From Cryptomeria japonica (Eukaryota > Streptophyta > Pinopsida > Cupressales > Cupressaceae), in contig NC_081414.1 of the NCBI RefSeq assembly GCF_030272615.1, positions 665,783,938 to 665,847,937 on the forward strand: 64,000 nt of DNA. The letters are read 5' to 3'. Below the pieces are notes generated by a model. The model was not told the DNA's origin. It did no database searches and saw nothing but the letters and a program-made list of their open reading frames with translations. A program made the position numbers and the translations under genes. This document shows positions 45,717 through 57,930 of this stretch, piece by piece; positions within the stretch are counted from its first letter, which is position 1, and every line of letters begins with the position of its first letter.

Positions 45717-47237
45717 TAGTGAGTAGATATTTTGTGGGAGATTGGTGAAAGACTGCTTAAAGAAGGTTAAAGGTTGTGGGGTCAAGATGCCTCCTAAGAA
45801 TGTTGGTACTGCTAGAGAGTTGCAGGAGTTGAGAGAGAAGAATGCTAGATTGTAGGAGTCATACAATGTTGTGTTGGCAAGGCTTGAAGCCTTAGAGTCT
45901 AATCAGAGAAGAAATGTTGACATGGGAGATGTGAGTGATGAGGAGGAAGAAGAAGAGTTCCAAGAGGCAAAAGATGAAGAGTAGTTAGATCTTGAAGAAT
46001 AGAGGACAATCGGACTTCTCGGGGCAGTTAAAGGTGAGGGTTGATCTACATATGTATGGTGGGAGTTTAAATGATGAGGAATTGCTTGATTGGATTGCAA
46101 CCATGGATACCAACTTTGAAAGTAAGGATGTACCTAATGATCAAAAGGTCAAGGTGGCAAAGACAAAATAAAGGGGCATGCACTTCTATGGTGGGACCAT
46201 GAACAAGTTGAGAGGAGAAAGAAGGGAAAAGAAAAGATAACATCTTGGGATAGGATGGTGGCAAAAATAAAAGGTAAATTTCTTCCTAAGGATTATGAAG
46301 TTCAATTGTATAAAAGATTACAAGGACTAAGGCAAAAGGATTTAGATGTTAAGACATACTAATGAGTTCTATAAGTTAAGCATAAGGGCAGGTAGAGAAG
46401 GAGGTGAGGTTGAGAAAGTGGCTAGATATCTTGGTAGTTTTAGATTCAACAAACAAGATGAATTGGTTGTTGCTAACTCAAGGATTGTTGAAGAATGTTA
46501 TCAGCTGGCTATTAGAGTGAAAGAAAAGATGAAAAGAAGGCAAGAGAAGTCTACTAGAGGTAGAGGTAATGGTACAAGAGGAAGAGGGTCTTTTTCTACA
46601 AGACAAGCAAATGAAAAACAAGATGAAGCAAGCAAAGAGCAAGGACAAGGTGTTGATTTCAGGGGTAGAGGACAAAGGGGTAGATTTGGAGGAGGTAGAA
46701 ACTCAAATACCTTTTCAGGTAGATGTTACAATTTCCAAGAGTTTGGACACCCAGCATTCAGGTGCCCTAAAAGGAAAGGATCTACATCAAGTGGTGGTAG
46801 AAGAAATGAAAGAAGGGCTCTGGTAGTACAAGGAGATGGAGATGAAAGTGTAGCCTCTCCTGGTCTAGTTAATGTTTTCTCAGAAGTGGGAGAAGCTTTG
46901 ATGGTAAAGACTTTGTTGTAGACACCTAAAGAGAAAGACACAAATCAAAGTAGGAGTTTATTCAAGACTACGTGCAAGTGTAGAGGTAAGGTATACAAAG
47001 TTGTCATTGATTCAGGGTCACAAGATAACATGGTATCTAGGGAGATGGTAGATAAGTTGAAGCTAGATAAAGTACCTCATGAAGCACCATATAGAGTCTC
47101 TTGGGTAAATGATAATCAAACTCTTCTAGTAGATGAACAAGCATATGTGGAGTTTCAGATTCGTGAGTACAGAGATAGGGTCCTATGTGATGTTTTACCA
47201 ATGGATTGTTGCTATTTTCTATTGGGGAGACCATAGC

Positions 47238-47242
47238 AATTT
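47238..47242. repeat. Target-site duplication AATTT (left)
   Basis: AATTT precedes the TGTGAG LTR end and recurs at 51045-51049. The protease frame is restored across the junction. Confidence 0.9.
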
Positions 47243-47669
47243 TGTGAGATTTTGCCAAGATCAAGAGCTCAATGAAATGTACAAAATAGAGACACAATAT
47301 AGGACAAGAATAAATTGTATTCTCATCAATAGAAAATGATCAATAGTTCAATTACATACAATGTAGATGAGCCTGCTTATATAGGCAAGGCTTATGGATA
47401 TGTGAGCACACACACATGACATGTGGCTCAATAAGAAACAAGGGTAGGTAGGAGAAACAATATAATAGTCCACATGAGGTGGATCACCCACTGAATGTGG
47501 AGTGTAACAACAAGATCAACACCATAAAAGGTGGAAATTCTCCTACACACTATCCCAATGTGGCACAAACACCCAAGTGTTTCATACTCAAACTACTATG
47601 AAATACATTTCCTAAGTAAACTTAAGTAAGTGTAATAATATCCAAGATAAATAATTATTTACACCAACA
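47243..47669 (-). repeat. 3' LTR of the nested copia element
   Basis: 427 bp, slightly shorter than its partner; the partner has an extra TAGGTGTGGG-type duplication near 50810. Confidence 0.9.
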
Positions 47670-48216
47670 CCTCCCCTTAAGTGCAACTTAGGGGAATGCA
47701 CTTAAGTATACAATGCAACTAAGCAATGCAAGATGGGTCTCGTCTATGAGGCCATGTTAGGTAGCCATGTACAAATGCAAATGCATGAAAACCAATGCAA
47801 TGAAATCTCTCACAAAGTGGGGAAAGAAAGAAAAACCCAATGGGAAAAAACCCTCCCCCAAAAGAGAGATGAAAACTAGATACAAAGAACTCTCATAGAA
47901 GTATGTGAAAGACAAAACCCCATGTGAGGAAAAAGTCCCCCCCATATGAGAGAAGAAGAGAAGCTAGGAAGCCCCCCCTCAATGTGGAATCTGCACCAAT
48001 GATAGAAGCTCGATGTATGAAGAAACTGCTCCACGAACGTCGAACAACATTCCTCCCCTTAGGAAGAAACAAAACCAAAGGTGTATCCATGAAGTCTCCC
48101 AAATCATGAAGGGAAGATGTATAGAAAAAACTCATGATGAAAGAAATCTCTGAAAACTGCTCAAGTGTCCCCATGTCAATATTGAAAGATACCCCCTCCA
48201 AAGGTGGTAAACTGTG

Positions 48217-49215
48217 TCACACTGCTGAAAAAGGCACTCCAAGATCTAGTGGAGATGAATGTAGAACAATATCCAAAGACTCGCATGTCTCCTCAAAAGA
48301 TAAAGAGACCTCCTCCAACTGTTGTACATAAGTATCCACAATCATGTCAACCTCGAAAGAATGATCATGTAGAGAATGAACAAGAGGGTCAGAGTGTTCC
48401 CTCACAACAATCGAAGAAGGATCATCTTCATCAAAGAGAAGATGAATGTCATCATTGATGTCTCCCAAATCTGCAATGTAGGATTCCACAAACAAACCTG
48501 CATTGTCTGTCAAGTAATCATCCCATGAATTTGAAGCTGAAAGACAATGAATATCCTGCTGCACTGAATCACATGAAGGTAAAACTGTCACACTATCCGC
48601 ATCATCAAGTGCCATAGGTGATGTGATATCACTATGAAGAGATGAAATACAAGGCTCAAGAACGGAGTCACATGTGAAAATCCCGATGTTCAAGTGCCCA
48701 AAGTTCTCCTCAAAATCTAAACCATCACAAGAAGTGTGATCAACATGTGTAGAATCATCAAATGTGAAATTATCATCATCAACAAAATCTGAAAAAGAGT
48801 ATAACCAAGATGCATGATCAACCACCCCAGTTGCAATGATAGCTCTAGTCTCCAAGTCTCTAATGAAAACTAACTCAGGTGTGAACTCCACAACTCTCTT
48901 AGTTGCGCCATGTGTGATTTGATAGATAGAAAAGAGATTGTTTGTCAAGTGGGGTACACACAACACATCATTGAAGGAGTTGTCTCCAATGTCAATATAT
49001 CCTTTCCCAATTGCATCCATGTATGTATGATTGCCCATCAAAATTTGCGGCATGGTGCAAAGCTCAAATGTAGAGAACATAGACTGGGAAGATGCCATAT
49101 AATGAGAAGATCCTGAATCTAGAAGCCATCTCTCTGAATCATAACTGATAGTAGCACATAGAGCTTTTCCTTTTCTTGTCCCAAAAGAGTGAGTCTTCCC
49201 ACTTGTAGAAGCCAT
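48217..49215 (-). CDS. Copia protease with long acidic extension
   Basis: The ORF of 332 residues contains WLLDSGSSHYM (aspartic protease DSG, near residues 32-34) and VLCVPHLTNNLFS, the usual copia protease pair. From about residue 145 onward it continues for about 190 residues very rich in Asp, Ser and His, with no GAG-pre-integrase or integrase motif. That part has no match in the copia order I know. It is in a different frame from the last Gag fragment, so expression as a polyprotein is broken. It may be a remnant out-of-frame stretch or a real extension. Confidence 0.6.
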   Translation of the reverse strand: MASTSGKTHSFGTRKGKALCATISYDSERWLLDSGSSHYMASSQSMFSTFELCTMPQILMGNHTYMDAIGKGYIDIGDNSFNDVLCVPHLTNNLFSIYQITHGATKRVVEFTPELVFIRDLETRAIIATGVVDHASWLYSFSDFVDDDNFTFDDSTHVDHTSCDGLDFEENFGHLNIGIFTCDSVLEPCISSLHSDITSPMALDDADSVTVLPSCDSVQQDIHCLSASNSWDDYLTDNAGLFVESYIADLGDINDDIHLLFDEDDPSSIVVREHSDPLVHSLHDHSFEVDMIVDTYVQQLEEVSLSFEETCESLDIVLHSSPLDLGVPFSAV

Positions 49216-50280
49216 GAATGCTTGCCTTTTCCTTTTGAATGTGAGGAAGTGGAAGTTGATGAATCATCCTTCTTGTAGACATTAGTCAAATCAATGTTAT
49301 GCTTTTTGATGATATGTGTGAGCTCATCAGTCTTCTTAGAATGGCAACAACGCTCCTCATGACCAAACTTTTTACAATAGGCACAAGTAGGTTTCTCCCT
49401 CTTTGGTGAATTATCCCTCTTGGAAGACGATGTATCTCCTTGTTGGGGAGAGGATGATGCTTTGTCCTTAGGCTTTGATTGCCATTTCTTCTTGTTTGAG
49501 TTGTCCTTTCCTTGATTTCCTTTGTTCCCTTGATTTGCCACTAATGCATGAGACTTAGAAGCCTTAAGAATGCCCATGCTTCTCAACTTAATTTGTTCCA
49601 TCATCAACATTCCATTGAAAGCATCAGATGTAGGCATTGTGTAGCTTGAACCCATTGTCATCCTATGGGTTTGGAAACTAGAAACAAATGCTGCATATTC
49701 TTGTGGAAGCTTGCCTATCAAGTTGAAGACCAATTGAGTATCCTTCTTATCAATGCCACAATCTTTGAGTTGTGCCATCAACTCATTTGCCTTAGTGACA
49801 TAATCTTATATAGTATCAAAGTTCTTGGGATCTAACATGGTGAGATCACTATCAATTTGATATCTCCTAATCTCATCAACTTGACCATACAAATCTTGAA
49901 ACTTTTGTCAAGCATCCTTGATTAGAGTACACTTCTCAATATGAAAAATGAGATCCTTTGATACATACTTTCTTAAGGTACAAATTGCCATGATATTTTT
50001 CAGTGAGCCAATCCAAGTGACCAACTAGATCAACCTTAGGATCAGCGGGAGCAACAATAGTTCCATCAATGTAATGAGTGAGTCCTTTTTTCACAAGTTT
50101 ACTCCATGCATCAATTTTCCAAGTAGCATAATTATGAAGAGTTAAGAGAGGAAACTTAGAAGAACCCAAGCAACAAAAAGGAAGGAAAACAAGAGTACAA
50201 AAGCACAAGAGACACCCCCCTGTGACCTGTTGTTCTCTATAGGTCTGCAAGTCCTGCCACCGTGCAGGTTCCGACAGCAC
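49119..50280 (-). pseudogene. Copia Gag, frame-disrupted
   Basis: The N-terminal piece (50280-49936) has FPLLTLHNYATWKIDAWSKL and the linked LVKKGLTHYIDG, the copia Gag start. The second piece (49781-49119) is in another frame and holds the Gag core (LVFNLIGKLPQEYAAFVSSF) and a perfect zinc knuckle CAYCKKFGHEERCC (CX2CX4HX4C). Stops lie between. Gag would form virus-like particles in the cytoplasm; this copy cannot. Confidence 0.85.
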
Positions 50281-50582
50281 CTCCTGAATTCACTTTTTTA
50301 TTTTCTTTTTGACGAAAATTTTTTCTGAATTTTTTTTTTTTTCAATTTTTCGGAAAAAACTAAAAAAAAATTCAAAATTCATACAATAATAGCAAAATTG
50401 GCGGAAAAAAATTTCTCACCAAAATAGGCCGACTTTATAACCAAAATTCATGAAAACGGCCACTTGGACGCAATGACGAGGTCGGATCTGGTCTAGGACA
50501 CCTCCAAAAGATGTTGCTCCTCATATCTGCCTCTTAACTTCGTAATAATGTCTCTTCAAGACGAATCAATGACGCTCTAATG

Positions 50583-50594
50583 GCTCTGATACCA
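50583..50594 (-). other. Primer-binding site of the nested copia element
   Basis: On the minus strand TGGTATCAGAGC follows the 5' LTR directly, an exact initiator-Met tRNA site. Confidence 0.95.
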
Positions 50595-51044
50595 TGTGAG
50601 ATTTTGCCAAGATCAAGAGCTCAATGAAATGTACAAAATAGAGACACAATATAGGACAAGAATAAACTGTATTCTCATCAATAGAAAATGATCAATAGTT
50701 CAATTACATACAATGTAGATAAGCCTGCTTATATAGGCAAGGCTTATGGATATGTGAGCACACAAACATGACATGTGGCTCAATAAAAAACAAGGGTAGG
50801 TAGGAAATAGGTGTGGGTAGGTAGGAGAAACAATATAATATTCCACATAAGGTGGATCACCCACTGAATGTGGAGTGTAACAACAAGATCAACACCATAA
50901 AAGGTGGAAATTCTCCTACACACACTATCCCAATGTGACACAAACACCCAAGTGTCTCATACCCAAACTACTATGAAATGCATTTCCTAAGTAAACTTAA
51001 GTAAGTGTAATAATATCTAAGATGAATAATTATTTACACCAACA
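50595..51044 (-). repeat. 5' LTR of the nested copia element
   Basis: 450 bp, followed by the AATTT duplication at 51045-51049. Confidence 0.9.
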
Positions 51045-51357
51045 AATTTGATAGACAGTCAATGTATGATGGTAGAGAGAACACCTACCTTATCAAGAAG
51101 GATGGGAAGGCGTTTAGACTAACTTCTTTTCAAGAGGATGAGAGTGAAAGGTAAAAGTAAGATTGTCATGTTTGGCAAGAGAGCGACCATAGGGTGCGAA
51201 GAAATTGTAGCCATTCCAAGGCTTGGAAACACAAAGGCAGTAGAGTTGATTGATGGTGTACTAGTTGGGACAATGATGTGTCCATTTGTTGAGACCAAGA
51301 TCAGTGAACAAGCAACATTTGTAGGTATAGAGGGTCTGATCCAAGGTGGGAGGACTT

Positions 51358-51540
51358 AAGATGGCATGACAAAGAAGCAATTGTGAGTCCCAAGGGGCAG
51401 ATTGGAATGTGAAAAAAAGATGGCAAAGGTTTGCATGCAAGTTTGTATCCTTTTTTTGTTGTAGGTATACAAGGAGTCCAATGGCACCCTGGAGAATGGT
51501 GGTACTCAAGAGACATGAGTTCTTCTTTAGTGGGGGTGTA
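51358..51540 (+). other. 3' untranslated part and polypurine tract of the Ty3/gypsy element
   Basis: The purine-rich AGTGGGGGTG lies just before the 3' LTR start at 51541. No RT or integrase remnant is seen between the protease end and the LTR. Confidence 0.75.
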
Positions 51541-53095
51541 TGGTGCAGGAGCACCTAGGTGGTCATATGCTTCTATAAGACCTTTTTGAGTTATTTCAAA
51601 TTTCATGCCATGTCTAGATGGGATTAAGGTCATGAAAGAGCATTCTTTATGTAATCAAGGTCCTTGATACCATTATGTAATGTTTTAGGTTCTTAAGGAG
51701 TCATCTCGCTATACTTTGTCAAGATTGTCATAAGAGGGTATAAGTTGCTCACATGTCTCCCATGGCACTTTTCAATATATTGAGGCTTGTTTGGCCCTTA
51801 TGTAGACATGTGTGGTTGATTTCAAGTCAATGGTGATGGTTTTGATAAGTTTTATGGTCATTAGCAAAGAGGGGCAAAAATTGTCAATGCAATTTTTGTT
51901 GCAAAAAATGTGTTAATGGTGGTTCAATGTTAGGTAATGTTCAAATGTTAGTTATAGACGTTGGAGGGATGGAATAACATATAAATGGATTTTTTTCATC
52001 GACCAAAGGGCCAGTTGAAGGATGTAATGAATGAAAATCAATAAAGTTATGAGTTTCTCCCTGCATTTCACTATTTTCTCAGACGTTGCAGTCTGTTCTT
52101 CTATAATTTTCTTTGTGAAATATTGTTATTTGTCATTGGAAACCTATTGGGAATGAGAGAACAATGAATCCGTGAACTTTTTCCTTTGGTTTCATCCAAT
52201 TCCATTTTGATTTGAGCAAGTTATCATAATTTTTGTAAAAACTGTCACAAACCCTTGCTAGGGTATCTAGTGACATTTAAATAATGTATTCTTGGTCATC
52301 CCATCGTTAAAAACTCATGCCAATGGATGGGATGACCCTTTTAAATATCCACTTTCATTGCATTTTCCTTGCAGGACTATGATGTTCATGGCACAGGCAA
52401 GGAGTGACGAAAAGTTCTGATTTTTGTGTCTCAGACTGGTAAAGGCAGCAAGTTGATGTTATAAGGAAGGGTGTAAGAGAATGATAGATCCCTAAAGGTT
52501 ATGAGAAGGCATAGAGGGGTGGGCAGTGATATTCTATGCATTTTCCAAGGTTTTTTTAACTTTTGAGCAAAACAAATATCAATTACCTTGACTGTCCTCT
52601 TGACAGTGCATATGACTGTCACAATATGACAGTGAATTAAGACACTATACCTTGCAAGGCTAGGTGGTGATTTGATGTTGAGTATGGTGACAGAGGGAGG
52701 AGTGGAGAGGTCCACTACCATAATTGTTAGTGGTTGGAATACCATGAAGAAAGAATGGTCCATGAATGTATGACTGCCCTCAACAAAGTTTGTGACTGCC
52801 ACAGTGAGCCAGTGTTATAGCAGTAGGTTCTCTTTATGGCCTTTTGGGTGGATGGGGGGGTGAAGGATGGTGGTTTGTCCATGTTGGGGAGTCTCTATAG
52901 GAGTGTCATTAAATACCTTTGGTTGGTGGATATCTACTTAATAACAATTCTGACCTTATCTACTTGACATTGTGAAGCATGAATTCACTTTTGGGGTATT
53001 GAAGCCTATGAGCACCTATTGAGTAGGTGGGTTGGGAGAAAGATATCCCTACTGAAAGTTTGCCTCAAACCAAGAAGAATTGAAGGAGTGATTGA
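51541..53095 (+). repeat. 3' LTR of the gag-protease Ty3/gypsy element, truncated
   Basis: It is similar to 43965-45680 throughout, with indels. Similarity stops after AGTGATT near 53095, about 25 bp before the expected end. Confidence 0.8.
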
Positions 53096-53717
53096 ACTCC
53101 ATGGGAGAAGCAGACAAAGGAACCACAAGTAGAAGGGCTGCAAGAACCCGTACCCTCCACCACCAAAGAGCAACATAGTGAGTGTCAACAACACCCAAGG
53201 ATGCCCTAATGGCAACAACCACCACCAAATAAACATAACCACAAGAACCAAAGACTCTATTGATGCTAGAGGGCAACACATCCACTAAGGGCAAGGGCAA
53301 TAGGAAAACTCAAACCCCAAGTGCAAAGCGACCACCAGATCAACAACCACACAAGGGGCCAAAATCCCTATACCTGTAGCAAACAAAGCGAAGCCCATGA
53401 CAGAATAGGCCACACGCACCAAACCGTCATCTCCACAGCCAAAAACATACTCAGCCGAGGCAGCCAACTCCACCCCATGCAAGGCCAAAGAAACCAACAC
53501 CCGAATGTTATCAACAACCCATATCCTGACACCCCGCACAATGAAGGACCAGACAGCCTCAATCTGTGAGAAACCAACACAGGGAAAGCAAGAGGAGGTC
53601 TTATAGAAAAATGGAACCCTCCCCATCAAGCAGCATCACCCTCCACCATCCACCATCCACAGCCAAGAAAGGCCCCAAAACAGAACCCTCCCCATCAAGC
53701 AGCATCACACTCTGACA
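53096..53717. repeat. Repeat segment, copy 1 (partly repeated at 54900-55020)
   Basis: The part 53586-53717 resembles 54910-55017: both contain GCAAGAGGAGGTC, then AAGAAAGGCCCCAAAAC and CCCTCCCCATCA. Within it a 27-bp piece with CCTCCCCATCAAGCAGCATC occurs twice. No gene is recognised. Confidence 0.6.
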
Positions 53718-54217
53718 TGTTGGTAACTCATGCTGATCTGCAGTTCTACCAATCAGAGTGTAGCCATGCATCATTCTATTCACTACCGTACACAAATTAC
53801 ATGTTTAAACACTCAGTTTTGTTTATAGTTTGAATAAACTAGATTTAGAGGTTCTGTCCATGCAATGAGACAATTATGTCATTGTAACTAATTATAGATT
53901 TATCTGCTCGTTCGAGAAAAAACTATGCATGAAATGCATGGCAATGTGCATGATGGGACAGTCTTTTTATAGTTGTCTCTGCTATATTTAGCTGCATATT
54001 ATAGTTTATTGTGAGGGGCTATGAGCTCTATAAAGGTGAGTGTTATTTCTGTTTGAGATGAATGAAGAAGTTTGAGGAACCTCTTGATTGAGGCATGATG
54101 TAATTCCATTCTGATTGAATAAAGATTTTTGTATGTGTTAAAGCAATTATTTTTGTGTTTGCTGTAGCGGTGCTTTGTTTATTCTCTTTACTATAGATGT
54201 GTTTGCAAGATTCTACA
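53718..54217 (+). repeat. Orphan copia-type LTR (500 bp)
   Basis: It begins TGTTGGTAAC and ends TTCTACA two bases before a perfect Met primer site. A second LTR was not found, so the rest of the element is deleted. Confidence 0.7.
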
Positions 54218-54219
54218 AT

Positions 54220-54231
54220 TGGTATCAGAGC
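54220..54231 (+). other. Primer-binding site after the orphan LTR
   Basis: TGGTATCAGAGC, an exact match to the initiator-Met tRNA site. Confidence 0.9.
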
Positions 54232-54899
54232 AGAAGATTGGGGATGGTCTGTGAAGTTGGGTATGTCAAGGTAACAATCACAGTAATACATATGCTTTTA
54301 AAAACAAATCTCTCGGCAAGGAATGGCTGTTAACAAAAAGAGAGATCTGGTGTCTGTTTAAATGTGAAGGGCCGTTGCAACAAAAACAGTTGGAAAATAT
54401 AGTTGGTTGAAGATTAGGAACCATTGGAAAGGAAAATTAACCGAGTTGGTGCAAAGGATTTGGATTGCATTTTTTTAGGCTATGAATAACACAAAAAATT
54501 GCCCTTTCAGCAAGAAGCCACCATAGCTGGCATAAAAGGACAACAGCCAATTTTTTAGAAGAGAAGGATCACTCGGTCAAAAATATTGCATATTTAATTA
54601 AGAGGTCACTGGTATAATTCCTAGTCAAAGATTTGTAAGAAGCCACAACTAAAAATCCAGGTCAAAGTGAAAAATCATAGCCAAGAGAATATTTGTGGGT
54701 TTGCAGAGACAAAAAAAGAAAATAAAAGATCACATTGTTTTGAAGAAGCTGTGTAAAGAAATACAAGTGGTGTGAAGATAGAAAGGAATTGAAATAAGAA
54801 AGAAGGAAGATTAGTTGTTGTTATCTGAGAAGAGTGCAGAAAGCCACTGCACAAAAAAAATCAATTTCATCAACAAAGGTGAGTACATAATCTACAATT
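54232..54899 (+). other. Leader remnant of the orphan copia element
   Basis: A-rich, non-coding sequence follows the primer site. No Gag start is seen before the flanking repeat begins near 54900. Confidence 0.5.
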
Positions 54900-55260
54900 G
54901 GAACGGGGCAAGCAAGAGGAGGTCCTGTAGAAAAATGTCTCCACCGTAAGCAGCCAGGAGAAGAAAGGCCCCAAAACGGCACCCTCCCCATCATCCGCAG
55001 CAACACCCTCTGACAAACCAACATGAAGCAGGGGCACGACAAAGAAATCACGCTTGGTGGGGAAGAAACTATACCACAGACCAATGCGAACCAGATCAAA
55101 CCAGACAAATCCACCCCCGTACACAGCAAGCAGCCAGAACTGAGCCCAAGTCTGTGTCTCCATCTTCGTCGAAGTCCTCGACCCCTTTCGCAACCCCATT
55201 ACAATTCAAACCACCCTCATTCTCGCTCTGCGCCTCCATCAATTAGCATCTTTTTGTTGT
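54900..55260. repeat. Repeat segment, copy 2
   Basis: It starts with sequence similar to 53586-53717 and continues with unique sequence. Its presence on the far side of the orphan LTR suggests duplication of the host repeat or recombination around the element. Confidence 0.5.
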
Positions 55261-56484
55261 CAAGTGGTTTATGCAGCCTTTTGAATAACTCAGCCTTTAA
55301 TCACAAAAGTTTATTTTCATAACACTGAATTATAATCCAAATGTATGGTAAGCTTGGTATTAATAAAGAGAGACCTCTAGAAAAACTTGCAAATGAATCT
55401 GACATGTCAGACCACAATAACATTGTGGATCATCATCATGACGAATGATTATACTTAGAAACAAGAACTCCTTATATAGATAACCCAGTTTAACAAGATG
55501 TAATGAACAAAGTCAATCTTCATTATTATTAACTAATGCTCAATGACAATATTGAATTAATGTCAATGGAGCATCAACTATTAATAATGTCAATTAACAA
55601 ATAACCTTTAAGAAATGATAGGCTTCCATTAGTCGCTTATTCCAACCCTTCAATTAATGTAACCACCGATTCTTTCCAAGATAGAAAAGATGCTGTAATG
55701 ATGGATTCCCACTATCCATCAATTTCTTCTTTTTTTGCTGTGTTCAACTATTCAATTTCTTTGGTGTGTTTTTTCCTTTTTGAGGAGATTTTGGCTTTTT
55801 GTGCGTGTAGGTAATAGGCGGTAGTCTATTTTTTTCTGTTGTTGTTTTCAAACAAGAGTATACTTTTATGTTGCTAGTGGCAACTACAGAAGAAATCGAT
55901 TAATAAGAAAGGAATTTCAGTAGTCTTCACTAATGCATTTAGAATTGATCACTATTGGTTTCTTTTTATAGTTTTGATTAACATATTTATCTCTTTGTTT
56001 TTTTATCAGAAGCAGGAGTGAGTTATGGTGTTTATACACAGCAACTGACCTGGGTTCTTTTCAGAGATTTTCGTAAGGGAGATAACAGAGGTTCTCATCT
56101 GCTGCATCATCAATGCTATTGATAGTTTTGGGATGTTTACTAATCTCCATCACCTCTCTCAGTTTTCGGTTCAAGCAGTGTTCATCACTCACCAGTTTTC
56201 TTGATTTTTCCAAGTACATATCATGAGAGATAACTTGCAACTTCTTGAGTAGGACACAACTTCTATAGCAACATAATAGATATCTGAACTATGCTACTTA
56301 AGCTAATGTAACTTAAGTCAAATTATAACTTGTCTCCCTATTAAATCTCCTTTTAATGTCCTTACTTAATTTGTCAATCCAGAATACGCAAGCCTCTAAC
56401 ACTGACCTCAATCAAATGTGAATTACTGACATCCAAACAACCAAATAATTACAAATAAGCAACGCAGTCAGGGGTCTCGACTTG
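55261..56484. other. AT-rich spacer, nothing recognised
   Basis: No supported ORF, repeat or RNA was seen. Confidence 0.5.
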
Positions 56485-56545
56485 TGTCATGCCGCTGCAA
56501 ATCTAACAGAAAGTGCAGACTTGTGAATTATCACTGCCTTAATAA
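56485..56545 (+). repeat. LTR-start-like segment matching 63225
   Basis: TGTCATGCC, then ATCTAACAGAAAG and GCAGACTTGTGAATTATC, match the LTR start at 63225-63285 with few differences. Similarity stops after about 60 bp. It could be the left end of a very long or interrupted LTR. Confidence 0.6.
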
Positions 56546-57930
56546 ATACAAGTAGTCTGTAAACTTGGAAAAGAGCTAGGGCCGACCCAATCAAGAGAAT
56601 ACACTAGCCATTCAAACAAGGGCCGACTAGGGTAATAAATGATAAACAACAATTGATACTCAATGGTGACCCCTCTTGATTTGGGTGCCCAATTCAGAGG
56701 GGAAATTAAATCAATTTTTGGGCCTTGGCACCCATGTTTGTGTTAAAAAAAAATTAGGAGGCCAACTTGGTTGAAGTGTCACCTCTCTTAGGTGAAGGGG
56801 TGCTTGTGTGGGGTATTTAAGACAGTAGATTGATGAAGTTAAAAGCAAAATTATTGAATATTTTTCCCGATTTAGAGTAGATCTTAGGGCAGGTCTGAGG
56901 ATCATTTATGATCAGATTTTAAGGCAAATTATTGCAGATCTATGACCAGAACACATTGAAGATTACAAGCAGATTTAAAGAAGAAAGTAACCAAGATAGA
57001 ACAACGACAAGCATCAGCAATTGCATAACAGTGATAAGGATTAGATATCTATCCTTGATCAGAAGGTAGTAACATACCTATTTATTGTGGTGGGCATGAA
57101 TATAAGTGCTTGATATGCATACTTGATATATGGCTGTAATATGTGTGTATAATGGTGTATTGGATGCATAAACTTTAAGAAACTGATATAGGAAATAAGG
57201 TGCAATATTTAGACTCTCAAATCAATTGTCAAATTGCTGCAACCAACCATGCTGAGGTTAGTGAAGGGGTACAAGGAGGGAGAAACTGTTATGTTGTCCT
57301 CTTCTAAGCACACCACATCGTGGTGGTTGACTAATAGTCCCATGAGGCCAAAGGGGTGCAAGGAGTTCCCCACCCTTGGGCTTAGAAAGGAAATATGTTC
57401 TAGACACCCTAATGTAGTTTCGCCTCAAGCCCTTTCCATGACTATTGGATTAAGGAACTGTTGTGACATATTCACACATCGCCCCATTGCAAATGGGGAC
57501 CCCTGCTTTTTGCTTTCTAGGGTTTGTTTTCTAGGTCTTTTAGGGTTTTGTCTGTTAGCCTTTGCAGGATGAGTGTTGTCGAGGGATCATTGGATTACAG
57601 GCTTTGCTTGAGCCAGGGTGAGTCCACAGGGCCCAAAATTAGGGTTTCTTTGAGAGTCTTCCTTAGGGCCTGGTTTTGCTTTCGTTGCTAATTGTGTCTT
57701 GCTTTGTGAGTGGATATCATTCTTGAAGGTCCGAGCTAGGTTGAGTTGGTGAGTGATGAAGTCTGAAATGTCATCCTGATCTTCAAATGCTCTGAAATTT
57801 GGCTAAGTCTGGAATGTCCTGATCTTGAAATTTGACTAAGTCTGGAAAACTGAAGAATCCTCCAAAAACTAGATTTTGCAATATTACTCTTGGAGGTCCG
57901 AAACCACTCTCAAACATCCTGAAAGTATAT
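56546..57930. other. Region between LTR-start segment and hairpin array
   Basis: No supported gene is present. About 57330-57420 shows weak similarity to 62360-62440 (CATGAGGCCA, then CTTGGGC and TAGAC/TAGGC). This suggests related LTR sequence on both sides of the hairpin array. Confidence 0.4.

Larger units (their letters stand above)
47243..51044 (-). mobile_element. Copia element reduced to gag-protease, nested in Ty3/gypsy
   Basis: Minus-strand element of 3.8 kb with LTRs at 47243-47669 and 50595-51044 (TGTTGG...CTCACA), an exact Met primer site and the polypurine tract AAGGGGAGG next to the 3' LTR. The interior carries copia Gag and protease but no integrase or RT. Gag has frame changes, so it is now dead. 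It is related to the 2.9-kb element at 34935-37834 by its untranslated parts. Confidence 0.92.
45787..51357 (+). pseudogene. Gag-protease of the Ty3/gypsy element, broken and split
   Basis: The frame begins MPPKNVGTARELQEL at 45787 and carries several stops and frame changes in its first 550 bp. It is open from 46346 to 46921 with the Gag core end (YKLSIRAG...), an RG-rich stretch and a zinc knuckle in which the second Cys is Phe (CYNFQEFGHPAFRC). Protease follows with VIDSGSQDNMVS near 47005. At LLGRP, codon TAG replaces the expected Trp, and four bases later the copia element is inserted. The frame resumes at 51050 with DRQSMYDGRENTYL and ends at 51357. No RT follows. Confidence 0.8.
43965..53095 (+). 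mobile_element. Ty3/gypsy element reduced to gag-protease, with nested copia
   Basis: The LTRs start TGGTGCAG at 43965 and 51541. A Met-type primer site lies at 45705 and a purine run precedes the 3' LTR. The interior encodes only Gag and protease; no RT, RNase H or integrase is found. A copia element interrupts the protease frame. The 3' LTR lacks the last bases of the 5' LTR and the 5' LTR has about 160 bp not in the 3' LTR. No target duplication could be matched. It fits the class of non-autonomous LTR elements that keep only gag functions. Confidence 0.8.
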
